Shown here: in pieces, positions 32,120 to 47,300 of the stretch | Position numbering within the stretch: position 1 is the first letter of the stretch | How the letters are laid out: every line of letters starts with the position of its first letter | NCBI GenBank assembly: GCA_949987565.1 | Contig: OX465105.1 | Span: 17,386,137-17,450,136 of the forward strand | Origin: Luidia sarsii | Lineage: Eukaryota > Echinodermata > Asteroidea > Paxillosida > Luidiidae | Reading direction: 5' to 3' | Length of the DNA: 64,000 nt | Program-made: the position numbers and the translations under genes | Notes under the pieces: generated by a model | Told to the model about the DNA's origin: nothing | Databases searched by the model: none | What the model saw: the letters and a program-made list of their open reading frames with translations, nothing else

Positions 32120-35110
32120 TTTTCGTGTTGATCATTTACATGTGTAACATACATGTACATGTACATGTACATACATACTGAATGTCAGCACTCAGTAGAG
32201 TCAGACAGTTGGCAACATTTTTGCTTATTTCTGTACCAGTTTCTCTGTGACTTCTTCCCTTAAATCGTCTGGTGTTGACAGGGACTCTCGTGGTGTTCAT
32301 GGCAACATCACTGTCATCACTAGTTTCTTTCCTCTTCTTACATTGTGTGTACTGAACCTGGCAAATTACCATATATTCCTAAATGTTAGACCCCTTTCAG
32401 CGTAATCGTACCATCATGCAATGCTCACATTTTATCACACCTGGGGTGGATTTGGCAAAGACTTTCGATGCCTGGTAATTAATTCAGTTTACATTGATAA
32501 CCCATTATAAGTTGTGATAGGCACTAGGCAGGCCCTATGGTTTCTGTGCATTGCCGATCGCTCATCGTCTTGCGATTGATTGATTGTAAGTAACAATGAG
32601 TTTGGTGAATCTGATTGCAAGGTCTTTCTTTCTATAATCCATGTGTATGACCTGTGGTCTGTGCATGGAGGAGGTGGGTGCTGGGACTCATGGCCAAATT
32701 GGGCAGTGATTATCCTTACGGCAAATACGGTCCGCTCTATCTGGAGTTGGCCCCAAAGTCAGCATGTGCAACCACAGGTGGGGCTCTTTCGCAATCCTTG
32801 GGAGTGGGGACTTATCAATGAAAATGTGCGTCATATCGTTTTAGGGAGATGACGGTGATGATTATTAGTTGTGGAAACACATGCAGTTTGCATAGCCTTT
32901 GATTACAGTAGGTACTACTGTACATGTACATGTAGTATGTATACATGTAGTTGTGGTAATCCTACAATGTACTTTGCATTACTGGTACACAGTGTACATG
33001 TACAATGTACATGTACCGGCTACATGTTCATGTACATGTACTGTAGTCTGTACTGAGGTCCGCTCTCCACTCTACTATAAAGCTTTGTCCACTTTGAAGC
33101 CAAGTCATCACCATGGTTTAGCCAAGTGCAAAGTTGTAGCTTGCCTTCCAAGCATTAGGACTGCTTATGACACACACTGTACAGTTGTGTACATGTGGAA
33201 ATGTAGTTGATGAGACTTTTGGAGATTGCCATTCCCTCTGGACTCTGTCACTGTGTATGGACTGGTTGTAGTAATCTCACTGTCAGCTTGGCGTTAGCCG
33301 TTAGCCTTGGTTCCCTTTGTGCGCTGTAGTGCTTTAGTGCTGTAGTCATTGTCACTGCAGGAGCACAGATCAGGATGTTCTGGAGAAAACGTGAGACCAT
33401 TATTTTGATTTCTTTGTGTTCAAGTTGTTGACATATGTATTGTACTGGTACTGGCAAGTTACTGGTATACTGTGTTACATACTGTACACGTGTAATGTAC
33501 AAGTCACATGTGCCTTGTTTGTGCCGTGTGCATTACGATATGAAATACACCTGTACATGCTGTGTCCGTATAGTACATGTACACGTGTTCATGTACAGTA
33601 CATGTACTGTACCATGGAGGAAGGAGACTACATACTGTACTATGTATACATTGTATGTATGTACAGTACTGTAGCCTGTAGACTGTATACCGGTAGATGT
33701 CTTTTAGATGAATCTCCGAAAGTTTGAATGTTTCGATTCTTGACATACATTACGGTTCTTAGCACTGTCGATATCCGGTTTTTCAAACATCGATATTGTC
33801 GGTGTTCAAATATCAATATCTTCCAAATATCGATATTATCGATAAATCGCATTTTTTCTTGCATGAAAATAGGATTACTAAGTAGACTCAGGGTCAGGGT
33901 CAGGGAACTACTTGGTTAAAAAACTGGCAATACATACAAATCAAAGTACAGTGGTGACTAACGTATGTATGTACAGTATATTTTTTTGATTTTGTGGTTG
34001 TCGAAAAGAAACCCAGGAAAACCACAAGTGAAGGTTTTATTAAGTACTGATTTTACTGATTTTATTATCAATATCATTCCTGGATATCAAAAATGTTGAT
34101 TTATCGTTTTAAGCGAAAAATTCATATCGGGCCTATATCGGCAATATCGATATCAAAGTGATATTGGCGGTGTCTAGACAGTACCGTAGTGTAGAGTGGT
34201 AGACAGCTATGTACAGTACCTACTGTAGAGTACGATATACATGTACATATGTAAGTGTACAGAATGTTATTTGACAGCCAGCATAGAATATAATGGTGTC
34301 ACACACTCACACTACAGGTACATGTACAGGGTGCATACATGTACATGTACTGTAATTGATTACTGTACATGAAAGAGATGTCAAGCTGTCTGGGTACATG
34401 TACATTGTACATTTTACATTTTACATACGTACTGTACATCTATGGTGTACAATTTACCTACTGTACATGTACACATACAAGTTCCATTGCAGTGTATTCC
34501 ACCTACATGTACATGTATTTGCTGAATTGCTGATTGGCAGGCTGCTATCACCGTCAGTGCAAGGTGCACATTAAACTCCTACATGTACATGTGTGTACTG
34601 TACTGGTCCTATTGTATGTACAGTTCAACCACCGTACAATAGGCCTATAATGTGATGTAAGCGTGTACAGGTACAACTACATTGTACTGGTGGTTAGGCC
34701 TACTCTTTGGCCTCAGTTGGTTGTGCAATCTCTGCTGGAGCTGTTTCCTCTGATTGTACACTCAGCTGTTGCTGGTACCCAAAGCTCTACCCATGGAGTC
34801 TTCTCTTGGTAAAACAATCCTTCTTGTTCCTTTTTGATTACTGCACTATGAGTAAGAAATAGTGAGATACGAAATGTACAATTATAGAGAACGGCTATGG
34901 GTGGGGCCCATGGGTAATGAGTGTCTCTTGCTAGCCTTCTCAATTTTGTTGTGGCATCCATTGTTTCAGATTTTGTAATTTGAGCATGATGTAATTATTT
35001 TGTACGTGTGTAATTATGCAATCACATTTTTATTTTCTCTGCCCTCTGAATACATGTAGACATTAGACAATGACTGTGTTGTACTGAATTACAGTGTACA
35101 GTATGCTAAA
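32120..35110. repeat. ACATGT/GTAC-rich low-complexity zone
   Basis: For about 3 kb the palindromic words ACATGT, TGTACA and TACATGTACATG recur every few dozen bases on both strands. Scattered clusters continue to about 41,000 and around 37,500-38,300. ORFs here are full of Cys/Tyr/Met/His/Val only because of this composition. No exon is apparent. Confidence 0.6.
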
Positions 35111-35350
35111 TCCACATTTTACACTGTAATGAATGATGTGCAATGTCCAAGTATACTTTTACGTCTAGTCGTCTGGTGTGAGTACCATTGAAGCAGTTAC
35201 ACAAGATCCCTTTTATCTCAAAAGTTAGATGGCTTGATGTTTCGATCCTAGCAGGACCTTTTTCCAAGGCAAAGAGAAATGTGAGTGACAAACTGTGTTC
35301 CTGTGATGGTGAATTGATGGATCCTCTCTTTTTCTTGGATTTCAGGAAGG

Positions 35351-38300
35351 ATGGAGAGTCCAGAGTTACACGTTGAGCAGGCCGCGAGTAAGGTCGCGGC
35401 GGAACCCATCTTTGGGACGTTAGACATCGCCTTGGTAACAGTCGGCCTGGTGATTTTCGGGGCCTACATGCTTTTCTTCCGGGGCAAGAAGCCAGCAGAC
35501 CAGCCCACAGTGGTCAAGAAACTCTCTGTCGCGTGAGTTCTGCAGGTTTTTTTTTCTTTCGATGGGCGAACCTTTGATCTTGTGATACTGTAACTCCTGG
35601 GTAAACAGAATACATGTACATTTACCTGCAGCTCTTGTGGAAAAAAAACACCCTTGGTTGAATCTTCAAATTAATGCTTGCTCTAGTCTTAGGCTGTAAA
35701 TGTCATGTAATAAGTTCCTTCAAAAAGAGTGACTTTGTACATGTACATGTACATGTCATGTATGAGAAAGGACTAGAAGGACATAGTGTTGATGTACCGG
35801 GTATTGTGCATGAAGTAGATGGCCATGCATTTTGCATCACCACAGGATTTTCAAAGCTATGTGGACATGTAAGTGTATTTTAAACTTTGGATACATGGAA
35901 AGACCATTCTGAGGTTTTTTTAGCAGCAACTAGGCCCGCAGTTTATCAAATGCAACGAAGAAGGGTAGCAACAAGCGCCGCTGTTCAAACCTAATATAAA
36001 AATGAACCTTGATTTCCTGATATTAATACACAGCTGATCAGCATTTCTCTGAACATTGGATTTGTTTCTAACCTATGATCTGCTCCTTGCCTGTTCTCCT
36101 TTTCCCCCTTCTTAGCCATTGCCTTGTAATTGGGCCTTGTGGTTGGCATTCTCCGTAAAAACAACAAAACCCATTTACAATAGAATAGACCTGAGTGTAT
36201 CCAGTGTGAACAGCCTGGATTGGCCACCGGTGGTTTGATACATGTGCAGAGATACTGTATCATGAAGTTTTGCTCTGAAACTCTTCCCTTTCCTACATTC
36301 CCGCAGGCCGACGTTAACAAGAAGCACCAGTACTGGTGGATTCATCGCCAAAATGAAGTCATCGGTGAGTTTGTCTTGCTGTAAACTATTGGGACAATAA
36401 ATAACTTTGAAATAAATCAATAAGAGATTATCTTAAAATTTAGTGGGCCTGACGTTTCAATCCTAGCAGGACCTGTCTCAAAGGCAGAGTGACAAGGACA
36501 AAAAAGATACATGTATATGAAGGAAGGGGGAAGAGAGTGAATAGGACACGGATGAGAAACAAAGGACAAAGAGTGAAGCTGGTAGGGAGAGATCAAAGGG
36601 AAGGGCAAGGAGTAGGGTAGGGATTAGTGAGAAGAGGGGGAAAGATCAAAGAATAAGAGATTATGTGTACAAGTATCTCAAACCTGGCACAATCGGACGT
36701 CTGTGTACATGTGTAAATTGTAAGCGTTTCAAGCGGCCGTATGAAGCTAGCCCCAGGTTTGGTTGCTCAAGAAGTTGTCTGCTCAAGCCAATGGGGTTGA
36801 CAAGGACACACTGTGGCACCAGCAAGTCTTAAGTTTCCTGCTAGCCCTTTTGGTTAGAGTGGTTGATGGTGCTCTCCCTCTCTCGGGAAAACAAAATAGC
36901 ACTCGAAATCTCCAATCCGATCGGATGAATTGACCGATTGCTCGACGGCTGTTTACATGGCATCACGTGACTTAGTGGGTAATTTGTTTCATCTCATTTG
37001 GCACAGAGCAGCCACGGAAATGCACAAAGGAGAATGTGGACAATAAGATCATTTCCAATAAGATTATTTCCAAATTGCTCATTTCCAATCCTGTTCTGCA
37101 CCAAATGAGATGCAAAAATACCCACTAGATGAGTCATGTGATGACGTCACGGAAACATTGGTCGCGTATTCGGTCTATTGTTGGTGCGAAATGCAGGCAA
37201 GATAATTTCTCTGGAAGCTGTGCCGATGTTGTGTTTTTGTGATTGTTTAAAAAACAATTTTTTTTTAGAGGGTGTTGGCAAAAAGTAACTGCGCAACAGC
37301 GCCTACACGTATATGTGCTACATGTACTTGCCTGATCACCTTTGGCCTTGTTTGATCTGGGTTTTTTTTTTTTTTTTTGAGTCACGATTCCGTCCCTCAA
37401 GTGCTTCCAGTGTGGTGCCGGGCATGATAAGACAAGCTATTCTGGGCAGATCTTTTCTTATCGGCTGTAGCTATACATGTACATGAACAGTGGGTAGTTG
37501 TACCAATGTCATGGTTCGCAAAGTTTAATGGCCCCATACAGTGTAGTGCGCATCAATGTACTCACACTGGATCTTGATAATTTAGCCACCACATTGTGTC
37601 AATTATTTTATACAGTATACGTACCACGTACATGTGCATACGTGTACATATGTATACAATTTACCCGATTTTTACACGATATGATATGTATCATATCACG
37701 AGTGTAGATGTAGAAACAAAAAAATGTAAAGGGCCTGATGTTTCAATGTAGCAGGACCTTTCTCAAAGGCTAACATTTAGATGCAACTACATGTACATTA
37801 TGTTCATGGTGGTGGTTTGAACTGTACGTGTACCAAAGCACTGCTTGACACCCATTTAAGAATTCTCAAGGTTTTCATTGAGGACTGTACATTCTCCTGA
37901 GTTCTTTGGCATGACGAATTGATTGCAGTATTTTAATGTTTAAGCGTTTCTCTACAGTACAACACTGTTTTCGAAAATGCTGGTCTATGGAGAGCCTTCC
38001 TAGCATACACATACCGGTCTGGTACATTAATTTATGTTGGATAATGAGGATAATGGACTGACGTTTTGTACATGGACAAGATTTGTGAATGTACTGACAC
38101 AGCCTGATACATGCATGCCCATGTATATATGCAGTACAGTTGCACTGGATTCTCTTTAACAAGCTGTAGTTATTGAGCCCAGCAATGATTCACTGCTGCT
38201 CAGTGTTGCTCGACAAAAAGAAAACAAGCTACACATACAAATTACATTCGCATAATTATCTGCCCCCACACTCAGTGCAATTTCATCATATGTACATACA

Positions 38301-41300
38301 TGTACACTGTACGGAACATGCACAGTGTACAATACAAAACAAATGTGAAGCAGAAATGTTGGCAGGTTCTGACTGACTTCAATTACTTCAAATTGTGACA
38401 TTTAGAGAAAGTTAGACTGAAGCATTAAATCGTACATAACCAGGGATCACAAACAGTGTTTACTTTAAATATCTAACAGTTTACAGCAGCTTTGGAGAAA
38501 AATCACACAAAGTGGATGCAGCATTTTAAACTCTTATTTCCAAGCAAGCAAAGGAAAGAGAAACTTTCAAGAGGAACTCGCGGGGCGCATATGTTTTAAG
38601 AGCAGAGCAAAATTGACCGACTTTTAAATCCAAACAGCCGCCGATGATATGGTGCTCTTGTCCCGTTGCCTTTGTTGTCCTGCAGGGTAAGAACGTGGTG
38701 GTGTTCTACGGCTCCCAGACGGGCACCGCCGAGGAGTTTGCGACGCGACTATCCAAAGACTCGCAGCGCTTTGGCATGAAAGGCATGATAGCAGACCCCG
38801 AGGAGTGCGACATGGTGAGTTGAGCCGCTGGGCGCTGTGGTCTCCCCCATCCACATTATACTTTTCTGCCTCACAGAGCTGCGGCAAGCGGATGGGATCA
38901 GGTGGCCAATCCTGCAAGGTAGTAGATGGTAGACTGCATCAGTGAGAGTGTAACCCAATGAGGGTTTTCCTTACTTGACGTCTTATCAGCACTGTATTCT
39001 ATTATTATTCATGGTTTATTTTTCCACAAGTCTTGCAACCCGAAGGTTGAATTGCACCGTGGTTACATCAGTAAAAATTTACATATATCACTTTAAAAAT
39101 ATAACAATCAGATCATTGGGCAAATTACGTCTGCCCCACTGCCACTCAAAATGGAGCTATTCTCTTGAAAAACCTCTCATGGAAATTTTGACCGACTAAC
39201 CATAGGACTTGCTAAGCTGAAATGTGCATGTTGTATGCACCCCCCCAAAAAAAATTAAAAATAATAATAATCCATGTAATACAAAAAAAAAAAAAAATAA
39301 AGAAAGAAAAAAAAGAACAAAATAATAAACATTAAAAATTAAAAAATTAAAATATATATATATACATGTATATGAAATAAAATTGATAAAAATGGTTACA
39401 AAAAAATGAATAAACTAGAAACATACGTCTGTTGTAGCAGAACGTGTAGCTTTTCCTTTTTTTTCCCCCGAAGAAAGACCAACTTGAAAATCTGAAAACC
39501 AGTAGCACATATAATTACTACAGTACTTCCGGTCTGGACCGGAAGAAAGGGTCACATGACATGATAAAGGTCATCAAACATTGGTCCCTGAAACTCCTCT
39601 CACATGCTAGCAACAGCACAACAAGGGAGTTAACCATTGATTTAATATCATTTTTTTATTACCTCATTAATATTCACGAGATGACCTCATCATCATTATT
39701 ATTGCAATATTTGGATACACCGTTGCCCAACTTAGATTTATGCCAAATATTGATCCTGCGGGATCTAAGATCGTGGCTTGATTGCACATGCCAACGGTTG
39801 GCCCTTTAAAGGGCGGTCACGTGACAACTCAAGCACAAACAAACGAACAAACCCACAGTTTTACTGTATATTGGTGTAAACCCCTTTTAGCATCGTTTCG
39901 ACGTCATCACATGACTCATCTAGTGGGTATACATGTACATAAAAATCATGAGGAAGTCCTGATTTGAGCAATGGCTGGAGTGCCAGTTTATCACTTGTCT
40001 CTTGTACCAGAAGTACCGGTACATGTGTATTTCTTTTATTTGGTATTCTGTTGAATTGTCGGGGTCATTCTGACAACATGCATGTACCAGCAACTGCAAT
40101 AGGGATATCTTGGTATTCCTGTTTCCTGTGCAGTCTATGAATTATCCACAGGCACTGAAAACATCTAAAAGTGGCTAACCTCTGGGATTGGAGAAATAAA
40201 AATTAATATGAATGTGGTTGCCGAATATTAATTCTATGGAAATTGTTTAAGATTACCCCCGGTAATTAGATTTGCATGCAAAGAAACCATGCTTTGTCTT
40301 TGTTGATCCCACCTGACCTCCCGGAATAAATTACGCAAGGATTTGCCCTTGTACTGTAAAAGTACAGTACACTGTACATGTACATGTTGACGTACATATA
40401 TATACTGTACATATACTAGTACATGTACATGTTCAGGCACACTACTATACACTTGTACGTGTATAGTAGTGTGCCATTGCAAGTGAACAAGGCAATAATA
40501 AATGAGAATTTCCGTCTGACAATTCTGTACAAAGTGTCAAGAAGATTTCTTCTTGGATAAGTTGGCACCAGACCAAACTAACAATGGTCAATTCGGCCGC
40601 AACTGCTATAACGAACAACCGCTATACCGAACAATTTTCATGGATTCCGGGATGTTCGTTAAAGCGATGTTCCACTGTACCGGTGCGGAATGAGGAAAAA
40701 AATGCATAGGTGCTTGACGAACATGTACAGTATGTGCTTTTTATAGGCCTTTCTTAATATTTATGCAAATTTTATGCATCAAACTGAAAGCAAGGCTATG
40801 GGTGCTAGATTTCCAAGATTATTGTCCCGGCTGCTTTTTGAGCTTTTCTTGACATATTCTTCAACAAAAAGGAACGTTATGTTATCGTAGGAACAACGTT
40901 AAGGTCCCTTGAATTTAGCGCCATTTTGAAAAATCTACCACCATAGCCTCGTTTTGGGCTCAATGCATATAATTTGCATACATTTCAAGAAAGGCCTATT
41001 GGACTCGCACACTTCCCTCTCCCACCTCCCTTACGCAGGAGGACTTGTCTCAACTGTCTGAGATTGAGAACTCTCTGGTCATCTTCTGCATGGCTACCTA
41101 CGGGGAGGGCGACCCCACCGACAACTCCCAGGAGTTCTACGACTGGCTGCAGGAGGGTTCAGCGAGCCTGGACGGCATGCGCTATGCGGTGAGTACACAT
41201 GCACACGTACAGGGTTGGAGTCTGGCAGTGGCCCGGCCCACCTGAGCGTTTGAAATTTGTCTCAGGCCAGGGGGAGCGCCATCCCCAACTCGAGCCAGTT

Positions 41301-44300
41301 AGAAAAAAAAAAAGGAAAGCAAAACCCGAATCAACACCAGAACTTTCATTATACGCAGTGTCTGTTGTTACGGCAGTCGTCCGTGTGGTTCCCTGACTTG
41401 ATTGTATTTCGTCAGCATTGCAGGCTGGTTGAACCAGTCTATTAGCTGATAGTGATAGTCTGGTTCCAAGAGCTAAACATCCTGACAAATACTGTGAAGT
41501 CAGGGAACCACACGGACGACTGCCGTAACAACAGCCACTGCGTTCATTATAAGCTCATGAGGTATAGCAGTTTAGTTATGATTCATGAGCAAGCCTGTTG
41601 TAGTCAAAGTACATGTACACTGTGCTCATAGCCATAGAAAAATGAATAGCAAAACCCGAATAAACCGTTACCAACTCATGGGGTATAACAGTTCAATTAT
41701 TGTTCAGGATCCCCAAGCTCGGATAGCCCAAGTACACTAAAATAGGGTGGAACACGTACCGTATCCGCCTTTTTTGGGTCACGCTGGTATGACATGGTGC
41801 TTACTGCTCTATAGGGGAGTGTCAATAGTTGTTCGGTTGTGATCCACACTGCTCAGTGGAGAATCATAAAACTTTGTGATAACTCTTTAGAAGCTGATTG
41901 GTTTATCCTTGTCTTATCCCATGGTTTAACCTCAAACTGGAATACCCTAGATTTTGAGGATTGCCCCACAGTCACTTGGTTTTCATGTCGGTTCATTCAC
42001 TCGCTGCAACATGGCTTTTCTCGGGGGTGAATTTACAGGTCTTCGGTCTTGGCAACAAGACGTACGAGCACTACAACGCCATGGGCATCTTCGTGGACAA
42101 GAAGCTGGAGGAACTGGGTGCCGAGCGGGTCTACGACTTGGGCTTGGGTGACGACGACGGCAAGTAAGTCCCGGCCTCAGTCTTGGCCTCCGTCGTCCGT
42201 AGCCTTGGCCTCAATTGCTGAGTGCCCTTGCCCTTTGATGCCTACATACGGTCTCTGTCTACATGCAGTACAATGCCACTGGTTCGGTTGGCCTTTATCT
42301 TGGCCTCTGTTGCCATTGATCTTGGCCACTGTTGCCATCGATCTTGGCCACTGTTGCCATCGATCTGGGCCACTGTTGCCATCGATCTGGGCCACTGTTG
42401 CCATCGATCTGGGCCACTGATGCCATCGATCTGGGCCACTGTTGCCTTCGATCTGGGCCACTGTTGCCATCGATCTGGGCCACTGTTGCCATCGATCTGG
42501 GCCACTGTTGCCATCGATCTGGGCCACTGTTGCCATCGATCTGGGCCACTGTTGCCATCGATCTGGGCCACTGTTGCCTTCGATCTGGGCCACTGTTGCT
42601 ATCGATCTGGGCCACTGTTGCCATCGTTCTGGGCCACTGTTGCCATCGATCTGGGCCACTGTTGCCATCGATCTGGGCCACTGTTGCCATCGATCTGGGC
42701 CACTGTTGGTTCTGTTGTTGGTCTGTATTGCTTTTAACCTGGCCTCATTATCACTTTGTGCTGGTGTTGGTCTGTATTGCTTTTAACCAGCACGGTTAAT
42801 CCCTCTCTCTTTTGGCTCACAGCATGGAGGAGGACTTTGTCACTTGGAGGGAGCAGTTCTGGCCGGCCGTCTGCCAGCTGTTTGGAGTGCAGGCTACCGG
42901 AGACGAGTCAAGGTAAAGGTTCGGCATCCTGCTCCGATGCGACCAGGAGCCCCGATGTCAGAAAGCCGCTCAAAACCTCTGCAAAAAGTCTTCCTTGGGT
43001 AGCACTGAATTCCAAGCCACACTGCGGTGTGATGTCCATTGCGTCTGACTTGTATTCGAGTGTTCTTTACCCAGTGTGAAACATGAGTGAATTTTTTTTC
43101 TGGGAAAAACTGATCCTATGGATCACGACTTTTGGGTGCTGGAGCAGGTTCCGGTGCTTAAAGCCCCTACACAACATTGGTGAGATCGAAAAACAAAAAT
43201 TTTCACAGATTTACATGAAACTTATACAGTTTGAAGATGGTTATAGTAGAAACCTCGCACTGAAATATTTCTGCCTAAAATGTTGTATTTTGGGAGAGAG
43301 GAGTAAAAGAAATCGTTTACGTTTTTTCGGAACAGTACGGCGTTGAATGCTGCATTTTCGCGAAACAAATGAAGCGTTTTTCACGATTTTCTTGAGACTC
43401 GGTTGGCGGATTGAGTTGAAATTTTCACAGGAGTGCTATTTCATGCATATGTTGGATCAGACAACGTATGGATGCTATTCTTTGACCTCGACCAATGTTG
43501 TGTAGGGGCTTTAAAGCTACGAAATAGGCCCTGGGCACCAAATATCTCAATTCCTATTTTTGTGTTTATCCTGCGGCTCTTCCCTCTGATTTCAAACTTG
43601 GCACAGCAAGTGCATAAGTAAGCTTTTGTGGACGCACCATGTGGATTGAACTCTTTTAAGAAGAGGTGTGGTTTTGAAAGGAAAGTATTTGAAGTGGTTT
43701 AGATCCAGCTCTGTGATGTTTGAATGTTGTTTTGTTTTGATATTTGGATTGTAAATCTTTTGCCGTTCATTGATTGTTCGCTGGGCACCTTTGAAAAACA
43801 GTATTCTACTGAATGGTCTCCCCAGGGTAAACAAGAATTAAATAAGTGAATAAATAAAGGATCCATTTCTGCTTTGTGTCTCTCGGTGTGCAGCATTCGT
43901 CAGTACGCCATGAGAGTAGAGGAATTCCCAACGGAGAAAGTCTTCACGGGAGAGGTGGCCAGAATAGGCTCGTTCAGAACGCAGAAACGGTGAGTGTTGA
44001 CTGTATGTGTGCAAACAGTTGCAGACCTTGGACCAGCCAGAGGAGTTTCCCTGAAAAAAAACACAACCCCAAAACCCCAACTTTCGTATTGTCAAGCAAA
44101 CAACTTTAGGAAAATTGACTGGGAACTTTTGAACAAATTGAAACATTGGCAAAGAAAACTTTGACTGGACCGGGAGCCTAAGACCTCTGGTTTTGAATAC
44201 TAGTGGTCTTCCCATCTGAGCTATCCAGCCCTTAGATGGTGGCTTCCCAAATGGTCAGCTAGGATGTTTGCATCTGAACGAAAATTGGGGGGGGGGGGTT

Positions 44301-47300
44301 GTGATCCCTGGAGATATACGGCAGTTAATGGTTGAATTGCTTTTCTTACTGGCGCCCCCACCCGGTGTAAGACTAGTTGACTATGAGGGAAGGCCACCAT
44401 CTAAGGGCTGGATAGCTCAGATGGTAAGAGTGCTGCAATGCAGTGGCCCTATATTCAGCCAGTGCACAGTGGGCCATTCAGTGCACCCATTCGCAGTCAC
44501 AGCTGTGGATGCAATGACCCTATTCAGCTAGTGCACAGTGGACCATTCAGTACAAACATTCGCAGTCAAATCTGTGGATGCAATGACCCTATTCAGCGTG
44601 CACACAGTGGGCCATTCAGTACAACCATTCGCAGTCACAGCTGTGGATGCAATGACCCTATTCAGCTTGTACAACAACGAGCCATTCCGTGTACAGCCCA
44701 AGCCATACTGAGCACATCAGCTAGTGAAAAAACCCCAAAAAACTCTTTATTGTTTCCATCCCGTGAAAGTTGTCATTGCCAGTGGCACCCGGCTGGTAAG
44801 ACTCGCCGTGCCAGATCTCAAAAAACATCTTCATGGCTTACATTTTTAGAATCGCTCCCAAACAACTCTGTTCTTGCAGGCCCTTTGATTCCAAGAACCC
44901 GTACCTGGCGCCCATCCGCATCAACCGAGAACTTCACAAGGGCGGCGACCGCTCCTGCATGCACATTGAGTTTGACATCAGCGAGTCCAAGATCAGGTGA
45001 GTGGTTGTTGGGACGATGGGGGGGGGGGGGGGGGGCAGGGCAGATGGAGAGTGCTAGTGCAGACGTCCTGCAGATTGTGCAGGTATGGATTTGCACAGTG
45101 GCGATGTATTATTTGTGACGAAAATGTGCCACATTGGGATGAAGTCTTGATTGGGGATTTCTTCAACAAAACCTTTTATTTTAAGTTTCAAATGTGAAAA
45201 TGTGGACACTAACGAAGCATTATAAACCCAAATCAGATTTTAGGTTTGCAGTAACACCATGCAAAACTCTCTTTGTGAGTGTGTGTGGATCTGAAAAGAA
45301 CCTGAGGAACTTGACGTTTTGAACAGTATGCTCTGAAGACGAACAGAGTACACTGTTCAAAACATCGAGTTCCTCCGGTTCTTTTCAGAACCACAAATAC
45401 CCACAAAAGATAATTTTACATGGTGTTATCGCAAACTTCTGCTATTCTCACCGTGAAAATCTTCAAATCTCAAAATCAGAATTTGTTTTTGACAGACTTT
45501 TTCACCCCCCCCCCTATAACTTTCATTCGCCCTGTGCTTGGAAAAGGGCCACTGTTAAAGATGAATCCTGAAGACCGTTTGCCTCTGTCTCTCATCCAGG
45601 TACGAGGCCGGAGATCACGTGGCTGTCTTTCCTGTCAACGACTCGGTGCTGGTTGATCGGATAGGGGAGCTCGTGGGAGGCGACCTGGATGTGGTCATGA
45701 GTCTGGACAATTTGGATGGTGAGTGGTTGGGACAGGCCCCCTCAGCCCCCCTCCCTCCCCCCTCTGCCCTGGAGCTCATTTCACGGAGCTGCGCGAGCAT
45801 CAAATTTTCTCGTAGCACCCAAAATATCCCCGACTCACAGAGTCTGCTTGCCAACCAAGACTTCCACTTTGGTCACTAGGGAAAGGATAGTGCAGTGCAG
45901 GTCAAAGGGCAATTGAGATTGCATTGCAGCGTGGTTGTTGTAATCCTGTTGACGCAAGAGCGACTTTTCATTCTGAACGGAATTTCAAGCTGTTGGGAAT
46001 CGGGCCCTGGTGGGCATGGCACTGAGTGTAAATGGTTCAGTGGGAGGGGGGGGGGCCAGAGGGGAAGGTGTGTATAGATACGTCACAGCCAGGCATCCAT
46101 AGTTCTGCCATAGCATCACTCACTCACTCTTTTGTCCAACTGCTTTGTACACTTTGTGTTCTCTTTTACATGGATTTCACAGGTATTTATTGTTCCAGAT
46201 TGTTTAGTGAGTTTTGAAAAATGGCATATTATTGAAGCCAGTGTGGCCGTCAGGCAGGAACAGTGAAAGATGGCCTAGCTAAAAGGCCCTGTTCGTCTTG
46301 TCTTTTGCTCTTATGACCTTGTATGCCTGATGATTTTTTGACAGCAGTGAAAAAAAGAGACCAGATTAGGAGGATCTGTTTCAGCTTGTTCTAATGAGTC
46401 TCCTCTCTTGCCTCCCCCCTCTCGTCCCGACAACAGAGGAAGCTAGCAAGAGGCACCCGTTCCCCTGCCCTTGCTCGTACCGCACGGCCCTGTCCCACTA
46501 TCTGGACATCACCTCCACGCCCCGCACCAACGTGCTCAAGGACATTGCCGAGTACGCCACGGACCCCAAGGACAAGGACTTTCTGCTGCTGCTCTCCTCG
46601 GCCACGCCTGAGGGCAAGGTAACCGATCCCCCCTCTCCCCCCTCCCCCTTGTCCGCCCAGAGCCCCCCAGGCAGGGCCGGGCTGGCAGCCACGGCCGGTC
46701 GATTCCCACAAACCCTCCTGACACACTGCCCAAAACATGAAGTCACCTGCTCTTTTCAGAGCCACTCTCCTTCATGGAAATGTCACCGCACTCCTCGACG
46801 TAAAAATCTATTATATCTACGGTGAGAGGTCTGCTTAGTAAACTTACTGAACTTGATAATCCTGATCTGGTGACTTCTTTTACCCTTTTTTTTTTATTAT
46901 AATGCAAATTTGCCCAACACAAGGCTATAAAGCCACTCAAGGTTAAGGGCTGAGGAAAGAAGGAGACAGGGAGGGACTCCGAAAGACTTTCTTCAAAAGG
47001 GCAAGATCATGCGCAGGTGGGAAACACAAACCAGGAAGGGAATTCCAGAGAGAGAGAGGAGGAACGTGGGAAGAAGAAGAGACCAGCTCCCGGTTTTGGA
47101 ATGATAGTTTGTTATGTGGGTTTCCGTACGAAATGATCAATCTTCCCGCGTCGTTGGGTGCATTTTTTTTTCTTCTGCCGGACAGAAAGAGTACAGCGAC
47201 TGGGTGATACACGACCATCGCAGCATCGTGGCCATTCTGGAGGACCTGCCCTCCCTCAAGCCGCCCCTGGACCACCTGTGCGAGCTCCTGCCCCGCCTCC

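Larger units (their letters stand above)
28300..35350. other. region upstream of POR
   Basis: This holds the elements at 28458, 28808 and 29410, a CT dinucleotide run at about 31461-31485, an R1 fragment at 31717-31800 and the ACATGT-rich zone. The POR start codon sits nine bases after a good acceptor (GGATTTCAG|GAAGG), so at least one untranslated 5' exon and the promoter should be here. I cannot locate them. Confidence 0.4.

Noticed and set aside
32899..33727. Cys/Tyr/Val/His-rich ORFs
   Set aside because: Composition follows directly from ACATGT and GTAC words; frames overlap on both strands.
42177..42799. ORFs of 109-171 residues on both strands (WATVAIDLGHCC, QIDGNSGPDRWQ)
   Set aside because: Artefacts of the 22-bp intronic array, which has no stop in any frame.
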